Positions 1-7,438 of a stretch of 50,342 nucleotides of DNA are shown in pieces. Under the pieces are notes generated by a model. It saw only the letters and a program-made list of their open reading frames with translations. It searched no databases and was not told the origin of the DNA. The DNA is from UBA967 sp044375555 (lineage in GTDB: Bacteria; Verrucomicrobiota; Verrucomicrobiia; Chthoniobacterales; Terrimicrobiaceae), in assembly GCA_044375555.1 (NCBI GenBank), contig JBILML010000021.1, forward strand, positions 1 to 50,342, read 5' to 3'. Position numbers and translations under genes: made by a program. Position 1 is the first letter of the stretch; each line of letters starts with the position of its first letter.

Positions 1-104
1 CCCGATGACCGATACCCACTTGCTTCTGGCATCCGAGCCTGCTCCGCAGGCGAAATGCCAGAAGTGCCGCAGGCATGGGTATTCGGTCCATCGGTTCGTT
101 AGCC
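1..104 (-). repeat. Integron attC site, cut by window edge
   Basis: On the minus strand the site opens with GGCTAAC (98-104), which also contains the stop codon of the upstream cassette gene. It continues into a long imperfect palindrome: CATGCC/GGCATG-type arms, with CTTCTGGCAT near 50-65 matched by ATGCCAGAAG near 24-33. Its 3' core site lies outside the window. The closing stretch (ATCGG, TCATCGGG) matches the sites at 2669 and 4533, so the array probably continues leftwards. Confidence 0.7.
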
Positions 105-446
105 ATTTTTGTTTTCATTCGTTTTGTCTCTCTTCCGAAAAACTGTAAATCCCGCTGCGAGGACTGCGATAGGGTAGGCAAATGCGGCCATCATTACAAT
201 CAGCCCGTCTCCCAATCCTGTTTGTCCATCAGGTTTTGTTGCTGGATAAACATATGGGAGCCTTCCATTGAGCGTGATGTGCAGGAAATAGAAAACGGCC
301 AGCGATACAACACTTGCAAATATTGATATTGAGATTGCGCGGGCAGGCAAATCCTTGCACACAGACTTGATGCAGAGCATCGCAAGCGTGGGAAAAAAGA
401 AGGGAATGACGATGTGGATCTGGTAAAGCAGCTTTTCGATTAACAT
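99..446 (-). CDS. Cassette membrane protein, unknown function
   Basis: A 115-residue protein that I cannot assign to a family. Three hydrophobic segments (about residues 7-28, 36-57 and 81-103) and a charged, Lys/Asn-rich C-terminus predict a small inner-membrane protein. The gene sits between two attC sites, its stop codon falls inside the downstream site, and its ATG lies 16 bp after the core site of the preceding attC, as expected for a gene cassette. Base composition is clearly more AT-rich than the nrd region to the right. The reading frame and context are well supported; the function is unknown. Confidence 0.7.
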   Translation of the reverse strand: MLIEKLLYQIHIVIPFFFPTLAMLCIKSVCKDLPARAISISIFASVVSLAVFYFLHITLNGRLPYVYPATKPDGQTGLGDGLIVMMAAFAYPIAVLAAGFTVFRKRDKTNENKNG

Positions 447-461
447 AGAGTGATATTTCTT

Positions 462-521
462 GGCTAACGCTCGAAGTCAGCCGCCGAGCGTAGCGAGGTT
501 GGCTGGTCTGATTTGTTCGAA
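462..521 (-). repeat. Integron attC site
   Basis: The minus strand ends in GTTAGCC (462-468) and begins near TTCGAAC (515-521). Between them AGCC/GGCT and CTCG/CGAG arms form an imperfect stem around 471-510. It separates the cassette genes at 550 and 446. Confidence 0.65.
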
Positions 522-549
522 TTGTTTCATTTTGAGACTCTATCCAAAG

Positions 550-963
550 TCAGAGTCGCTTTGGTTGAAAGAATGCTTCTCGAATCCAAGTATATGACAG
601 CAATAGCAAGAGGGCAGTCTGGATGCCGACTCCAAGAAAATAAAAAAGTGCGGCGAACGCGGTTGTCGAGGACAAAGCTTGCACAGTTGTAGCAGTAACA
701 AGAAATGTTAAAACAAAAGCCGCCAGGATAATCCACACTGCGATGCCCGCGATAGATGAATATCTGCACTTTGCAATTCCTGAGAGGATAAAAAAGAGTG
801 CGAAGGATGGTGCTAGAACAATTGCGAACAAAATGTTGAAGTAGCCCCTGACCCTATCCCATGAAAAGGGCCTTTCTAAATCACCTGTTGACCAGATAAG
901 AAGCAAAATATTAAAAACTACGATCCCTAACGCAGTGATTCGTGGAAATCTGAGCAAGTGCAT
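550..963 (-). CDS. Cassette membrane protein, unknown function
   Basis: A 137-residue protein with four hydrophobic helices (about 10-24, 44-65, 72-95 and 100-122) and short loops, ending in a basic tail. No family recognised. It starts only 7 bp after the stop of the upstream gene (971), with no full attC between them, so the two may form one cassette or the intervening site may have been mostly deleted. A later start is not needed: the first Met precedes the first helix directly. Confidence 0.65.
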   Translation of the reverse strand: MHLLRFPRITALGIVVFNILLLIWSTGDLERPFSWDRVRGYFNILFAIVLAPSFALFFILSGIAKCRYSSIAGIAVWIILAAFVLTFLVTATTVQALSSTTAFAALFYFLGVGIQTALLLLLSYTWIREAFFQPKRL

Positions 964-977
964 CGGTCTGTTAGCCC
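961..977 (-). repeat. Remnant attC half-site
   Basis: The minus strand reads GGGCTAACAGACCGATG, the same opening as other attC sites in this array (compare 98-104 and 4595-4601). The rest of the site is missing because the next gene begins within it. A GTTAGGG on the minus strand at 925-931 could be a displaced closing core, but it lies inside the next gene. Confidence 0.4.
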
Positions 978-1483
978 TTTTTGTTTAGGAAGAGTGTATC
1001 CATGATGTTGGCCCCTGCCATTTTGGAAAATCGCATGTCGCCATAATGGTAGACACATACGCAGAAGATTCTCCCATCGGACATCTCAAAATAGTATCGA
1101 TCAAGATATGATGGCCCCTCGGGACCCTGCTGTCCAACGACCGCCCTCTGTCCATTGATTCCGCTTTTGGTGACAACTGGTGTTGACGACAGAATGACCT
1201 CCGCGCCACGGTTGATTTCAGATTTTCTTTTATTGACGATTTCAGAGGCATGAATGACTGCTTGACTCGGAGAAATATTCTTGTGGGAGGTGAGGTGAAT
1301 TCTGATTTTTCGCTTGTTGTCATTAAGCGGGTGTAGAACAAATCCGAATTTGTCGGACTCGTCGTGCGTCCAACCGTTCGGCATCGTGACCAAGACGCCG
1401 AGATCTTCAACTACAAAAGCCTGATCAGCTCGAAGCAATGGCATGAATCCAAGCAGCAGTATCAAAATCGCAAAGGGCTTCAT
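971..1483 (-). CDS. Cassette secreted protein, unknown function
   Basis: A 170-residue protein starting at the ATG at 1483. The frame is open further upstream, but that part is translated attC sequence. The N-terminus is a classical signal peptide (basic start, then a hydrophobic run ending LLRA), so the mature protein should be exported. The rest is a mixed alpha/beta domain of about 150 residues; a motif resembling exported PsbP/DUF1795-type domains (VVTMPNGW... then a central LTSH strand) is suggestive only. No function assigned. Confidence 0.65.
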   Translation of the reverse strand: MKPFAILILLLGFMPLLRADQAFVVEDLGVLVTMPNGWTHDESDKFGFVLHPLNDNKRKIRIHLTSHKNISPSQAVIHASEIVNKRKSEINRGAEVILSSTPVVTKSGINGQRAVVGQQGPEGPSYLDRYYFEMSDGRIFCVCVYHYGDMRFSKMAGANIMDTLFLNKKG

Positions 1484-1489
1484 ATTCTG

Positions 1490-1566
1490 GGCTAACGTCC
1501 GCCGATCACCGGCGCGGGAGCACTGGCGTGACAGCGGGTAGCCATTCGGTAGATCGCATTGTTCGC
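1490..1566 (-). repeat. Integron attC site
   Basis: The minus strand runs from GCGAACAATGCGATC to GATCGGCGGACGTTAGCC. Terminal core sites and matching GCGATC/GATCGG inner arms fold into a stem with a variable centre. It shares GATC-containing arms with the sites at 2186 and 5461. Confidence 0.75.
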
Positions 1567-1571
1567 ACATT

Positions 1572-2177
1572 TCATTTTGGTAAAATAGAATAGCAATTTT
1601 TCTTTGATATCTCCTCTTGGACCATTGCGTTAAACAATGCCTTGATTTCTGGATTACTCAGTTGCCCACCACGATATACATACTGTCCATCTACAGTTTT
1701 CAATAACGATGCGATGTAAATCACAGAGGTATCTCCACCAGATAGTCGATAAAAGAAATAGAAGGTTTCTTCGGAATCCACCTCAATCAAAAGCAACGGC
1801 TCAAACTTTGTGACTTTCTTAAGAAACTCTTGTTTTCTGACCAAAAGATCATCGGAGGTCATTAAAATGAAGTCTTTTTCTGAAATACCGGCTGGATTTC
1901 CAAGATGGCTCCGATACCCGGAGAAGCCTCCACTTCTCTGGAGCCATGTTCCCCTCGCTACAAGCTTTTCTGGAGAGTTAAATGGAGGAGAAAAATCTTT
2001 TGCGTTGTCGATAGGAAATGAAAGATCGAAGAATTGTGCCTCGACGACAAACTCGCGCGGCACTCCTTTGTCTAACCCGGCAACTGTATCCGAAAGAGTG
2101 ACCTTCATCGGAATGAACCCGGCAAAAACCGAAGCAGGAAGTAGAAAAAATAGCGCTATTAAAAATGATGTTTTCAT
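1572..2177 (-). CDS. Cassette secreted protein, unknown function
   Basis: A 201-residue protein from the ATG at 2177. The longer open frame reads through the preceding attC site and is rejected. A signal peptide (MKTSFLIALFFLLPASVFA) predicts export. The mature part has alternating hydrophobic residues typical of beta-rich domains and one repeated FYFFYR-type strand. No family recognised. It is flanked by attC sites at 1490 and 2186, so it is a single-gene cassette. Confidence 0.65.
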   Translation of the reverse strand: MKTSFLIALFFLLPASVFAGFIPMKVTLSDTVAGLDKGVPREFVVEAQFFDLSFPIDNAKDFSPPFNSPEKLVARGTWLQRSGGFSGYRSHLGNPAGISEKDFILMTSDDLLVRKQEFLKKVTKFEPLLLIEVDSEETFYFFYRLSGGDTSVIYIASLLKTVDGQYVYRGGQLSNPEIKALFNAMVQEEISKKNCYSILPK

Positions 2178-2185
2178 GTTCTCTT

Positions 2186-2254
2186 GCGAATGTCCACAAT
2201 CACCGGCATCTACCCGTGACGTGAGTAAGTGTTCGGTGGATCGCATTATTCGCG
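2186..2254 (-). repeat. Integron attC site with decayed core
   Basis: The minus strand runs from GCGAATAATGCGATCC to a terminal ACATTCGC. The arms resemble those at 1490, but the terminal GTT has become ATT, which should weaken or abolish recombination at this end. Confidence 0.55.
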
Positions 2255-2263
2255 GTATTTTGT

Positions 2264-2659
2264 TCATGTGATTTGATCAGTGATCCAAGTCATTCCTGCG
2301 CATAGGGTAAATTGGATCATGAAGACAATTAGCCACAAATATCCTTCGAAGCCTCCAGCTGGGACCTCTCGGATCAAATATGCGAATCCAATAAAAACGA
2401 TAATCGACGTGAGAAAAAGCAAGCTGATTCCTACGATCTCTTTCCATCCTTTATATTTTTTAAGATTTCTGGTGATCAAAATACAAGACAGAGCTGTTGG
2501 CGCCATGAGTCCGAGTGAGAACAAGGCCATCCAAAGTTTTGCAAACAGATTTTCATGACTCAGAATGGCGCTGCCAAAACCGCTTCTGAGCAAGCAAATA
2601 TAGAGGACTGCTGGGACGCAATATCCAATTAATAAGGGAAAGTTTCGCGAAAAAGTCAT
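2264..2659 (-). CDS. Cassette membrane protein, unknown function
   Basis: A 131-residue polytopic membrane protein with four hydrophobic segments (about 8-27, 42-63, 77-98 and 108-125) and a basic loop between segments 2 and 3 (RNLKKYKGWK), which should face the cytoplasm. No family recognised. attC-like sites on both sides mark it as a cassette gene; its ATG follows the core at 2669 by about 10 bp. Confidence 0.65.
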   Translation of the reverse strand: MTFSRNFPLLIGYCVPAVLYICLLRSGFGSAILSHENLFAKLWMALFSLGLMAPTALSCILITRNLKKYKGWKEIVGISLLFLTSIIVFIGFAYLIREVPAGGFEGYLWLIVFMIQFTLCAGMTWITDQIT

Positions 2660-2668
2660 ATTACTTCG

Positions 2669-2782
2669 CTAGCGTCCCCGATGACCCCTGTTCTCACTTG
2701 CTTTTGGCGCAAAGCCTGCGAAAGCAGGCGGCACGACAGAAGTGCCGAGGGCATGGGAGTTAAGTGCATCGGTTCGTTTGCC
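2669..2782 (-). repeat. Integron attC site, long form
   Basis: About 114 bp. The minus strand begins GGCAAACGAACCGATGCAC and ends GTCATCGGGGACGCTAGC. ACCGATG and CATCGGGG form the outer arms, with an inner palindrome around GCCTGCTTTCGCAGGC. It is closely related to the site at 1-104. The closing core is GCTAGC rather than GTTAGC. Confidence 0.75.
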
Positions 2783-2783
2783 T

Positions 2784-3221
2784 TTACTTTTTATCCTCTT
2801 TCACTGCGGCTAAAATCAAGCACTTGCCATTCACAAATCCCGCTGGAAAGACCAGCCCTTTGCTTGGCGCTTTGCTTTCATCCATGTTCAGGTTAAACAT
2901 CCATTCCCCGTTGTGTGTATATGCAACTCCATCTCGAACCGCATGCATCGGCCCCGTATCGACTCGTTCGCTCGTATAAACATAATGAGATGGCCATGAA
3001 AATACCTTATCTGTTGTTCTTTGCATTGCCTTCGCAGCTCCCGGCTCAGTTCCCTCCAAATTAAAGCATCTCTGAAATGCAGCCCCATCCCGCGCATTGA
3101 TGGCCGCTTCGACTTCTGCGACCAACTCATCGGGGGTGGTTGCGGCGAGTGCACAGCAAGAAGAAAACAAGAATAGAAATGCAGCGCGATTCAAAGTGAT
3201 TCTCATAAATGCTTTTGTCAT
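2784..3221 (-). CDS. Cassette secreted protein, unknown function
   Basis: A 145-residue protein. A hydrophobic signal sequence ends near SSCCALA, so it is probably exported, possibly as a lipoprotein given the CC. The mature N-terminus TPDELVAEVEAAINARDGAA resembles the start of the cassette protein at 6564 (TSPEEFIAAYRTAMQERSAE), and both look like small exported domains beginning with an amphipathic helix, of the general NTF2-like kind (inference). Start is the first Met; Met6 would also leave a full signal peptide. Confidence 0.65.
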   Translation of the reverse strand: MTKAFMRITLNRAAFLFLFSSCCALAATTPDELVAEVEAAINARDGAAFQRCFNLEGTEPGAAKAMQRTTDKVFSWPSHYVYTSERVDTGPMHAVRDGVAYTHNGEWMFNLNMDESKAPSKGLVFPAGFVNGKCLILAAVKEDKK

Positions 3222-3249
3222 CAGGTGAATGTGTAAAGGAAAGTTTGTG

Positions 3250-3306
3250 GGCTACTGTGTGGAGTCAGGAGTGCAGTTACCGCGTCGCCGGGACTCCTTG
3301 GTTCGA
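3250..3306 (-). repeat. Degenerate attC-like site
   Basis: Between two cassette genes the minus strand carries GTCGAACC, then GGAGTC and GACTCC arms about 40 bp apart, then GTAGCCC. Geometry fits attC but the cores are poor matches. Confidence 0.4.
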
Positions 3307-3311
3307 CAATT

Positions 3312-4049
3312 CTATTCTTCCGGAGCTTCATCCATCATCCACCAAGGGGTATTGATGAACTTGGCGCCATCATCCTTATCGTAGAAGCGATGCATGGCGT
3401 CATTCGTGAAGTAACGCCAAAACTCCGGCTCGTATTGCTTATCGATGATCTGGAATGTTCCCTTTTTCTCCTGCTCTTTCAGAAAATCCCGATAGGCGTC
3501 AAGCGGCTCGACGCCCGCCTGCTGAAAGATCACCCGTCCTCCGTATTGCGCGTAAAGCGCCTTGTTGATCTTCCACGACTTGACGAACTGCTGTGCGATT
3601 TGGCGCTTCATGAGGCGCATCTGGTCTTCCATCCCCTTGCTCATTTCCTTAGCTTCTTGGGTGGACTTCAGAGTGCGCTCGATGGTCTGAAGCCGGGATT
3701 CCTTTTCTTTTCGATCCTGATCACTGAGGGAGGTTGACTGCAACTGCTGCCGCAACTGCGCCCTGTCTGCCTCATCCTTGGCTTGAGACTGTTTCTCCAT
3801 CTCCACTAACTTGGCAACAAAGGCATCCAGTTCCGCCTCCGAAGGTTCGATCTTGTTTTCTTTCGCATACTGCTGAAGGAGAGCGCTGAAAATCAAGCCG
3901 TTGAGTTTGTCCTCTTCCCCGGTGGTTATCTTCTTCCCGAGGACAACTGCGATCACATCTGTATCCGTCGCGCCAGCCTTGGGGCTATCGGTTTCCGCAA
4001 AACACGACACTGCCAGCACGACCATCCCCACTGTGAGCATATGTTTCAT
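3312..4049 (-). CDS. Cassette exported protein, SurA-like N-terminus
   Basis: A 245-residue protein with a signal peptide (residues 1-18). The mature start (DVIAVVLGKKITTGEEDKLN, then a helix with SEAELDAFVAKL) resembles the chaperone helices that precede the PPIase domains of SurA/PrsA-type foldases, but no PPIase domain follows. Residues about 85-140 are very rich in Glu, Lys, Gln and Arg and should form a coiled coil. The C-terminus is acidic. The role as a periplasmic chaperone-like protein is inference. It shares a short 49-bp gap, without attC, with the upstream gene at 4099, so the two probably form one cassette. Confidence 0.6.
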   Translation of the reverse strand: MKHMLTVGMVVLAVSCFAETDSPKAGATDTDVIAVVLGKKITTGEEDKLNGLIFSALLQQYAKENKIEPSEAELDAFVAKLVEMEKQSQAKDEADRAQLRQQLQSTSLSDQDRKEKESRLQTIERTLKSTQEAKEMSKGMEDQMRLMKRQIAQQFVKSWKINKALYAQYGGRVIFQQAGVEPLDAYRDFLKEQEKKGTFQIIDKQYEPEFWRYFTNDAMHRFYDKDDGAKFINTPWWMMDEAPEE

Positions 4050-4098
4050 ATCTCTTCCCTTTTTCTGTCGAAGATTGTTTGTTTACAAAAGATTATAT

Positions 4099-4524
4099 TC
4101 ATTTTTTTACGGGACATGAGCTTTTAGGCAACTCGACTTCAACGATCTTTTGAATATAACTCTTTGATGGTTCGGAAAACTCATCAAACCGGGGAGTAAA
4201 ATGCTGCTTGGCTCGGGTGGCTATCTGCTCGTTGAATGCCTTAATGTTGAATGCGTCCCACGGCACTACGGCCAGCAGAGCAGATTCTGGCGTTGTATCA
4301 ATCCTCTCTAATACCCCAAATGTCGCATCCGTGGCTTGAAAGGTAAGTTTCTTTGCGCGGTCGATATTCCCCTGCTGCAAATCTTTGTCGATGTTAGTGA
4401 GCCACATCAAAGTCGCATAATTCGAAGCTCGCGCCATACGAGTGACACCATTATAGCCACCGAGAACATATCCAGAGATGCCAAAAATGAGGGCGGTGCC
4501 AAATGCAATGATAGTGGTTTTCAT
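4099..4524 (-). CDS. Cassette membrane-anchored protein, unknown
   Basis: A 141-residue protein with one N-terminal hydrophobic helix containing small residues (FGTALIFGISGYVLGGYNG), which could be an uncleaved anchor. The rest is a soluble, mostly helical domain ending in a Lys-rich tail. No family recognised. An attC site lies upstream (4533) but none downstream before the gene at 4049, which suggests a two-gene cassette. Confidence 0.6.
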   Translation of the reverse strand: MKTTIIAFGTALIFGISGYVLGGYNGVTRMARASNYATLMWLTNIDKDLQQGNIDRAKKLTFQATDATFGVLERIDTTPESALLAVVPWDAFNIKAFNEQIATRAKQHFTPRFDEFSEPSKSYIQKIVEVELPKSSCPVKK

Positions 4525-4532
4525 ATTCTTCC

Positions 4533-4601
4533 GGCTAACATCCCTGATGACCTGCCAAAAGTGCCGAAGGCATGGGAGTTAAGTGCATCGGTCCGTTAGA
4601 T
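4533..4601 (-). repeat. Integron attC site
   Basis: The minus strand runs from ATCTAACGGACCGATGCAC to GTCATCAGGGATGTTAGCC. It is a short (69 bp) relative of the long sites at 1 and 2669, with the same outer arms and the CATGCC segment but a collapsed centre. The stop codon of the upstream gene lies in its first core. Confidence 0.75.
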
Positions 4602-5039
4602 CTTTTTCTGTTTATTGAGAAACGTCACAACGAGGTTGAAAAGTCCCACGCTGAACACGAGAATCCAAGACAGAAGTTCCACGGGGCGAGTCGCAAAGGT
4701 TAAATAGTTGAGCGCGTAGTGTGGAATGTGACGGGATATCAGGGCATATCCGAGTCCAAGAAATAGGGGATGAAATATGAGCACTGCAAAAGCGACGACG
4801 ATGTAGCCGCAAGCCCAGAGTCTTGGTAGGGGACGAGTGGCAAAGACGGCGAGTAGAAATGTAGAAAGGATGACGAGAAGAAACTGTGCGAACTCGTTAA
4901 CGTATAGCGCGCTGGAAAAACTAAACGATTGCACGGCTGTCACTAGTGTAGTCACAACAAGTTTCTGAAGAGCAATTCCGGATAAGACAAGAATCAGGGC
5001 GGGCATGACTGACCACAAAATCAAAGTGAAGCGTCTCAT
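4596..5039 (-). CDS. Cassette membrane protein, unknown function
   Basis: A 147-residue polytopic membrane protein with four hydrophobic segments (about 7-28, 48-68, 75-98 and 118-141) and a basic C-terminus (NKQKKI). No family recognised. Flanked by attC sites at 4533 and 5053; its stop codon overlaps the first core of the downstream site. Confidence 0.65.
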   Translation of the reverse strand: MRRFTLILWSVMPALILVLSGIALQKLVVTTLVTAVQSFSFSSALYVNEFAQFLLVILSTFLLAVFATRPLPRLWACGYIVVAFAVLIFHPLFLGLGYALISRHIPHYALNYLTFATRPVELLSWILVFSVGLFNLVVTFLNKQKKI

Positions 5040-5052
5040 GGAGAATATTCTG

Positions 5053-5113
5053 ATCTAACTGCCCTCGTCAGGAGTCGAGTCCTTGACTCGATTTGCTGGG
5101 CGGCATGGTTCAC
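5053..5113 (-). repeat. Integron attC site
   Basis: The minus strand runs from GTGAACCATGCCGCCCAGC to GACGAGGGCAGTTAGAT, with an internal hairpin of CGAGTC/GACTCG near its centre. Both core sites keep the essential AAC/GTT. Confidence 0.7.
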
Positions 5114-5454
5114 ATTATTTTATTAGTCGGGGTTATTCTTTCCATTTCAAACTTGTTCTTGGTTAGAGGATTCCTCAATGCTAAAATCGTAATAACTCCT
5201 AAGATTGTTCCGAATGGAAAGTAGAAGCACATCACGGCTGAAAGAGTAATTGCGAGTTTTTTCTGTTTCTTCACAACGAGCAGCCACGCAACGGTTGTGC
5301 TCGCAAGGAAGGCAATTACACCGACTGTAAGCAATGTTGAGTGAGGAATAGTTCCGGATAAGCCTTTTGCGGAGAGCAAGGCATAAAATGCGAGAAGCTG
5401 AGAAACAGCCAAGAGGCTCCAAATTCCAGCAAGGGCGTGAAGTATTGTTGTCAT
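5110..5454 (-). CDS. Cassette membrane protein, unknown function
   Basis: A 114-residue protein with three hydrophobic helices (about 4-30, 40-61 and 69-92) and a polar basic C-terminal tail. The loop after helix 2 (VVKKQKK) is strongly basic. No family recognised. Cassette context on both sides. Confidence 0.65.
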   Translation of the reverse strand: MTTILHALAGIWSLLAVSQLLAFYALLSAKGLSGTIPHSTLLTVGVIAFLASTTVAWLLVVKKQKKLAITLSAVMCFYFPFGTILGVITILALRNPLTKNKFEMERITPTNKIM

Positions 5455-5460
5455 ATTTTT

Positions 5461-5530
5461 TGCGAAGGTCCCGGATCACCGGCACTGGACCACTGGCTTG
5501 CGGAAAGTGTTTGGTGGACGGCATTGTATG
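5461..5530 (-). repeat. attC-like site with decayed core
   Basis: The minus strand carries ACAATGCCGTCCACC and GGTGATCCGGGACCTTCGC. Arms match the 1490/2186 type, but the terminal core reads CTTCGC instead of GTTAGC. Confidence 0.5.
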
Positions 5531-5536
5531 GCTGTT

Positions 5537-5941
5537 TCATTTTGTGATGGCTGAAAGAGTAAAAGCCGTGGCACAAATCGCAGAGGCCAAAAATAAACTG
5601 CCAGCAATGAATGGTCTCGCAATCACGCCCATTCTCCCTGCCGGAATCACATAACTGAATGATGGATTCATCAATACCGGTATTCTATCGCCGATTTGGA
5701 GTTTTCGGAATCCAAAATAGCTCATATATCCAATTGGATATTCCTTTGTCGCGTTTTCATTTTGAACGGCAACGGTTATCTTGAGGCTTCTTCCACTGCT
5801 GCCGAGGGAGATCCACTCACGTCGAGAAACTGTCGCATCAACAGGAATACCTTCACCGACAAAGCGGCGCGCCCATCGGATCTCAAAACCGAGCCAAACG
5901 AGGAGGCAGATCGTAATGACTATGAGTGCGGCTGGGAGCAT
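5537..5941 (-). CDS. Cassette membrane protein, DUF3592-like
   Basis: A 134-residue protein starting at the ATG at 5941 (the upstream extension is attC). An N-terminal helix (MLPAALIVITICLLVWLGFE) is followed by a small beta-rich domain and a second helix near the C-terminus. The order helix, then a domain in which a modified-SH3-like strand set carries IQIGDRIPVLMNP-type wording, then helix, is the layout of DUF3592 membrane proteins, whose role is unknown. The assignment is from pattern recall, not a search. Confidence 0.6.
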   Translation of the reverse strand: MLPAALIVITICLLVWLGFEIRWARRFVGEGIPVDATVSRREWISLGSSGRSLKITVAVQNENATKEYPIGYMSYFGFRKLQIGDRIPVLMNPSFSYVIPAGRMGVIARPFIAGSLFLASAICATAFTLSAITK

Positions 5942-5948
5942 ATTTTTT

Positions 5949-6015
5949 CCGAACGTCAAATGTGTGGCACAGGCTACCGGGAGCGCCACTCCGCAACAGG
6001 GTTAAGGGTTGTAGT
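5949..6015 (-). repeat. Degenerate attC-like site
   Basis: The minus strand runs from CTACAACCC to GACGTTCGG, with GGAGTGGCGCTCC forming a short central hairpin. Cores retain AAC and GTT, but the arms are weak. Confidence 0.45.
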
Positions 6016-6023
6016 CAAGAAGT

Positions 6024-6446
6024 TCACTTCGACACGGGGCGGGTAGCCGGTTGTCCACCACCGTCTTGTTCGGCTGGCGCGTCATACTGCTTGACCCACC
6101 ATAGGCCGGGCTTCTCTTTGTATTGAAGGAGAAAGATCATTGGTCCGTGATCCGTCTTGCATCTGGCGGCAATATACGAATCCGGTAAAGGGCCGGATAT
6201 CTTGACCGTCCGTTCCTCTAGGACGGTGAATTCACGTATCCGGCTGCCATCCTGAAAGCTGCTCATCTTACAGTAGGCAGCGATCACATTCTTCGCAGAT
6301 GCGTTCTTTGGGGTATCAAGCTTCGGATAACCTCCATTGATCCAAGTGTGCGACTTCGACAATCTCTCGACGAGAGTGCCGATTCCGTCGGCCACTACCA
6401 AGCTTGTCGCGGCCATGAATGCGATAAATGAAATTAGGTATTTCAT
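6024..6446 (-). CDS. Cassette secreted protein, unknown function
   Basis: A 140-residue protein from the ATG at 6446. A signal peptide ends near SLVVADG, predicting export. The mature domain has conserved-looking aromatic and Cys positions (two Cys, in AYCKM and ARCKTD, that could pair) and a Pro/Gln-rich C-terminus. No family recognised. Single-gene cassette. Confidence 0.65.
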   Translation of the reverse strand: MKYLISFIAFMAATSLVVADGIGTLVERLSKSHTWINGGYPKLDTPKNASAKNVIAAYCKMSSFQDGSRIREFTVLEERTVKISGPLPDSYIAARCKTDHGPMIFLLQYKEKPGLWWVKQYDAPAEQDGGGQPATRPVSK

Positions 6447-6453
6447 GATTCTT

Positions 6454-6569
6454 GCAGAACGTCCCGCATCACCTACCTCGGACCGCTGGCGCAACAATGC
6501 GAGCGCAGTGAAGCGGAGCCAGCATCCTGCGTGACGGCGGTAGGGATTAGGTGGATGTGCTCGTTAGCT
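6454..6569 (-). repeat. Integron attC site, long form
   Basis: About 116 bp. The minus strand runs from AGCTAACGAGCACATCCACC to GGTGATGCGGGACGTTCTGC. CACATCCACC and GGTAGGTGATGCGG arms and a GC-rich centre give a clear imperfect palindrome. The first core is a good match. Confidence 0.75.
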
Positions 6570-7277
6570 TTCTCTTTTGTATTCAAGGGTTCCTTTGCCT
6601 TTTAGTGGTTCAGACTGAAAGATCTTCTTTCCGGCTTCAAGAATAGTAAGAGTGACATCCGTATCATCCTCAGTGCTCGTGACCGTTACTTCCTCAAAAA
6701 ACTGTCCCATGAAATTTGATGATGGCGACTTGAATATGCGCTCTTGATCAACTCCGCTGGCATTCCACTTCGCCTTTATCTGAACCTTGTTCTGCCCTCG
6801 CCCCATGACCATGAAAGTGATGGTCTTATCAGGAGGGCCGCTCCATCCCAGGTCGGTGCTTTTGCTGGAAATGAGAAAATACTTTCCGTCAATCACAGCA
6901 TACGGTGCACTTGTAGAATTCATCCCATTGCCCGCGTCTTTATATTTGGTCTGGATAAGTCCAATTGGCGTATATGTCGGCTCGATCTTCTTGCCCCGCT
7001 GGATAAACACGGTCTGAAAATCCGCTGGCAGGGGTGCGAGGGTAATTGAATCGATCTCCTTGTCTGTGAATATCATCTGTTGAACTTGGGCAGCTTGTTG
7101 CTTGTCTGCTTCACTCATGCCTTCGGAATAAGTGAGGGGGTTGAGCTTCTCGGCGCTTCTTTCTTGCATCGCCGTGCGGTAGGCTGCAATGAATTCCTCT
7201 GGAGAAGTCGGTTGTGCCAGAAGGGCAATAGGAAAAATGCCGAGTGAAATTGCGATGATGCGTGGTAGGTTTATCAT
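6564..7277 (-). CDS. Cassette secreted protein, unknown function
   Basis: A 237-residue protein, the second largest in the array. A signal peptide ends at ALLAQP. The mature protein begins with an amphipathic helix (TSPEEFIAAYRTAMQERSAE) similar to that of the cassette protein at 2784, followed by a beta-rich C-terminal part (about residues 105-235) with alternating hydrophobic residues. No family recognised. Its stop codon lies in the first core of the downstream attC. Confidence 0.65.
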   Translation of the reverse strand: MINLPRIIAISLGIFPIALLAQPTSPEEFIAAYRTAMQERSAEKLNPLTYSEGMSEADKQQAAQVQQMIFTDKEIDSITLAPLPADFQTVFIQRGKKIEPTYTPIGLIQTKYKDAGNGMNSTSAPYAVIDGKYFLISSKSTDLGWSGPPDKTITFMVMGRGQNKVQIKAKWNASGVDQERIFKSPSSNFMGQFFEEVTVTSTEDDTDVTLTILEAGKKIFQSEPLKGKGTLEYKRES

Positions 7278-7283
7278 ATTGTG

Positions 7284-7407
7284 AGCTAACGTTCAAGCGC
7301 TGGCACCGCTGGGGCGGAGGTGAGCGTCGAAACGGGATGACGGGTTAAAATTACGAGTATGGCCGACAGAGCAGCCCCAGCGGTTGTCCAGCCGCGCCTT
7401 GTTCGCC
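7284..7407 (-). repeat. Integron attC site, best-formed of the left array
   Basis: About 124 bp. The minus strand begins GGCGAACAAGGCGCGGC and ends CAGCGCTTGAACGTTAGCTC. The inner arms CCGCTGGGGC and GCCCCAGCGG are perfect complements about 60 nt apart. This is a textbook attC layout with both core sites present. Confidence 0.85.
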
Positions 7408-7438
7408 CTCCTTTTGTCGGTGTTCATCTGTAGTGCAA

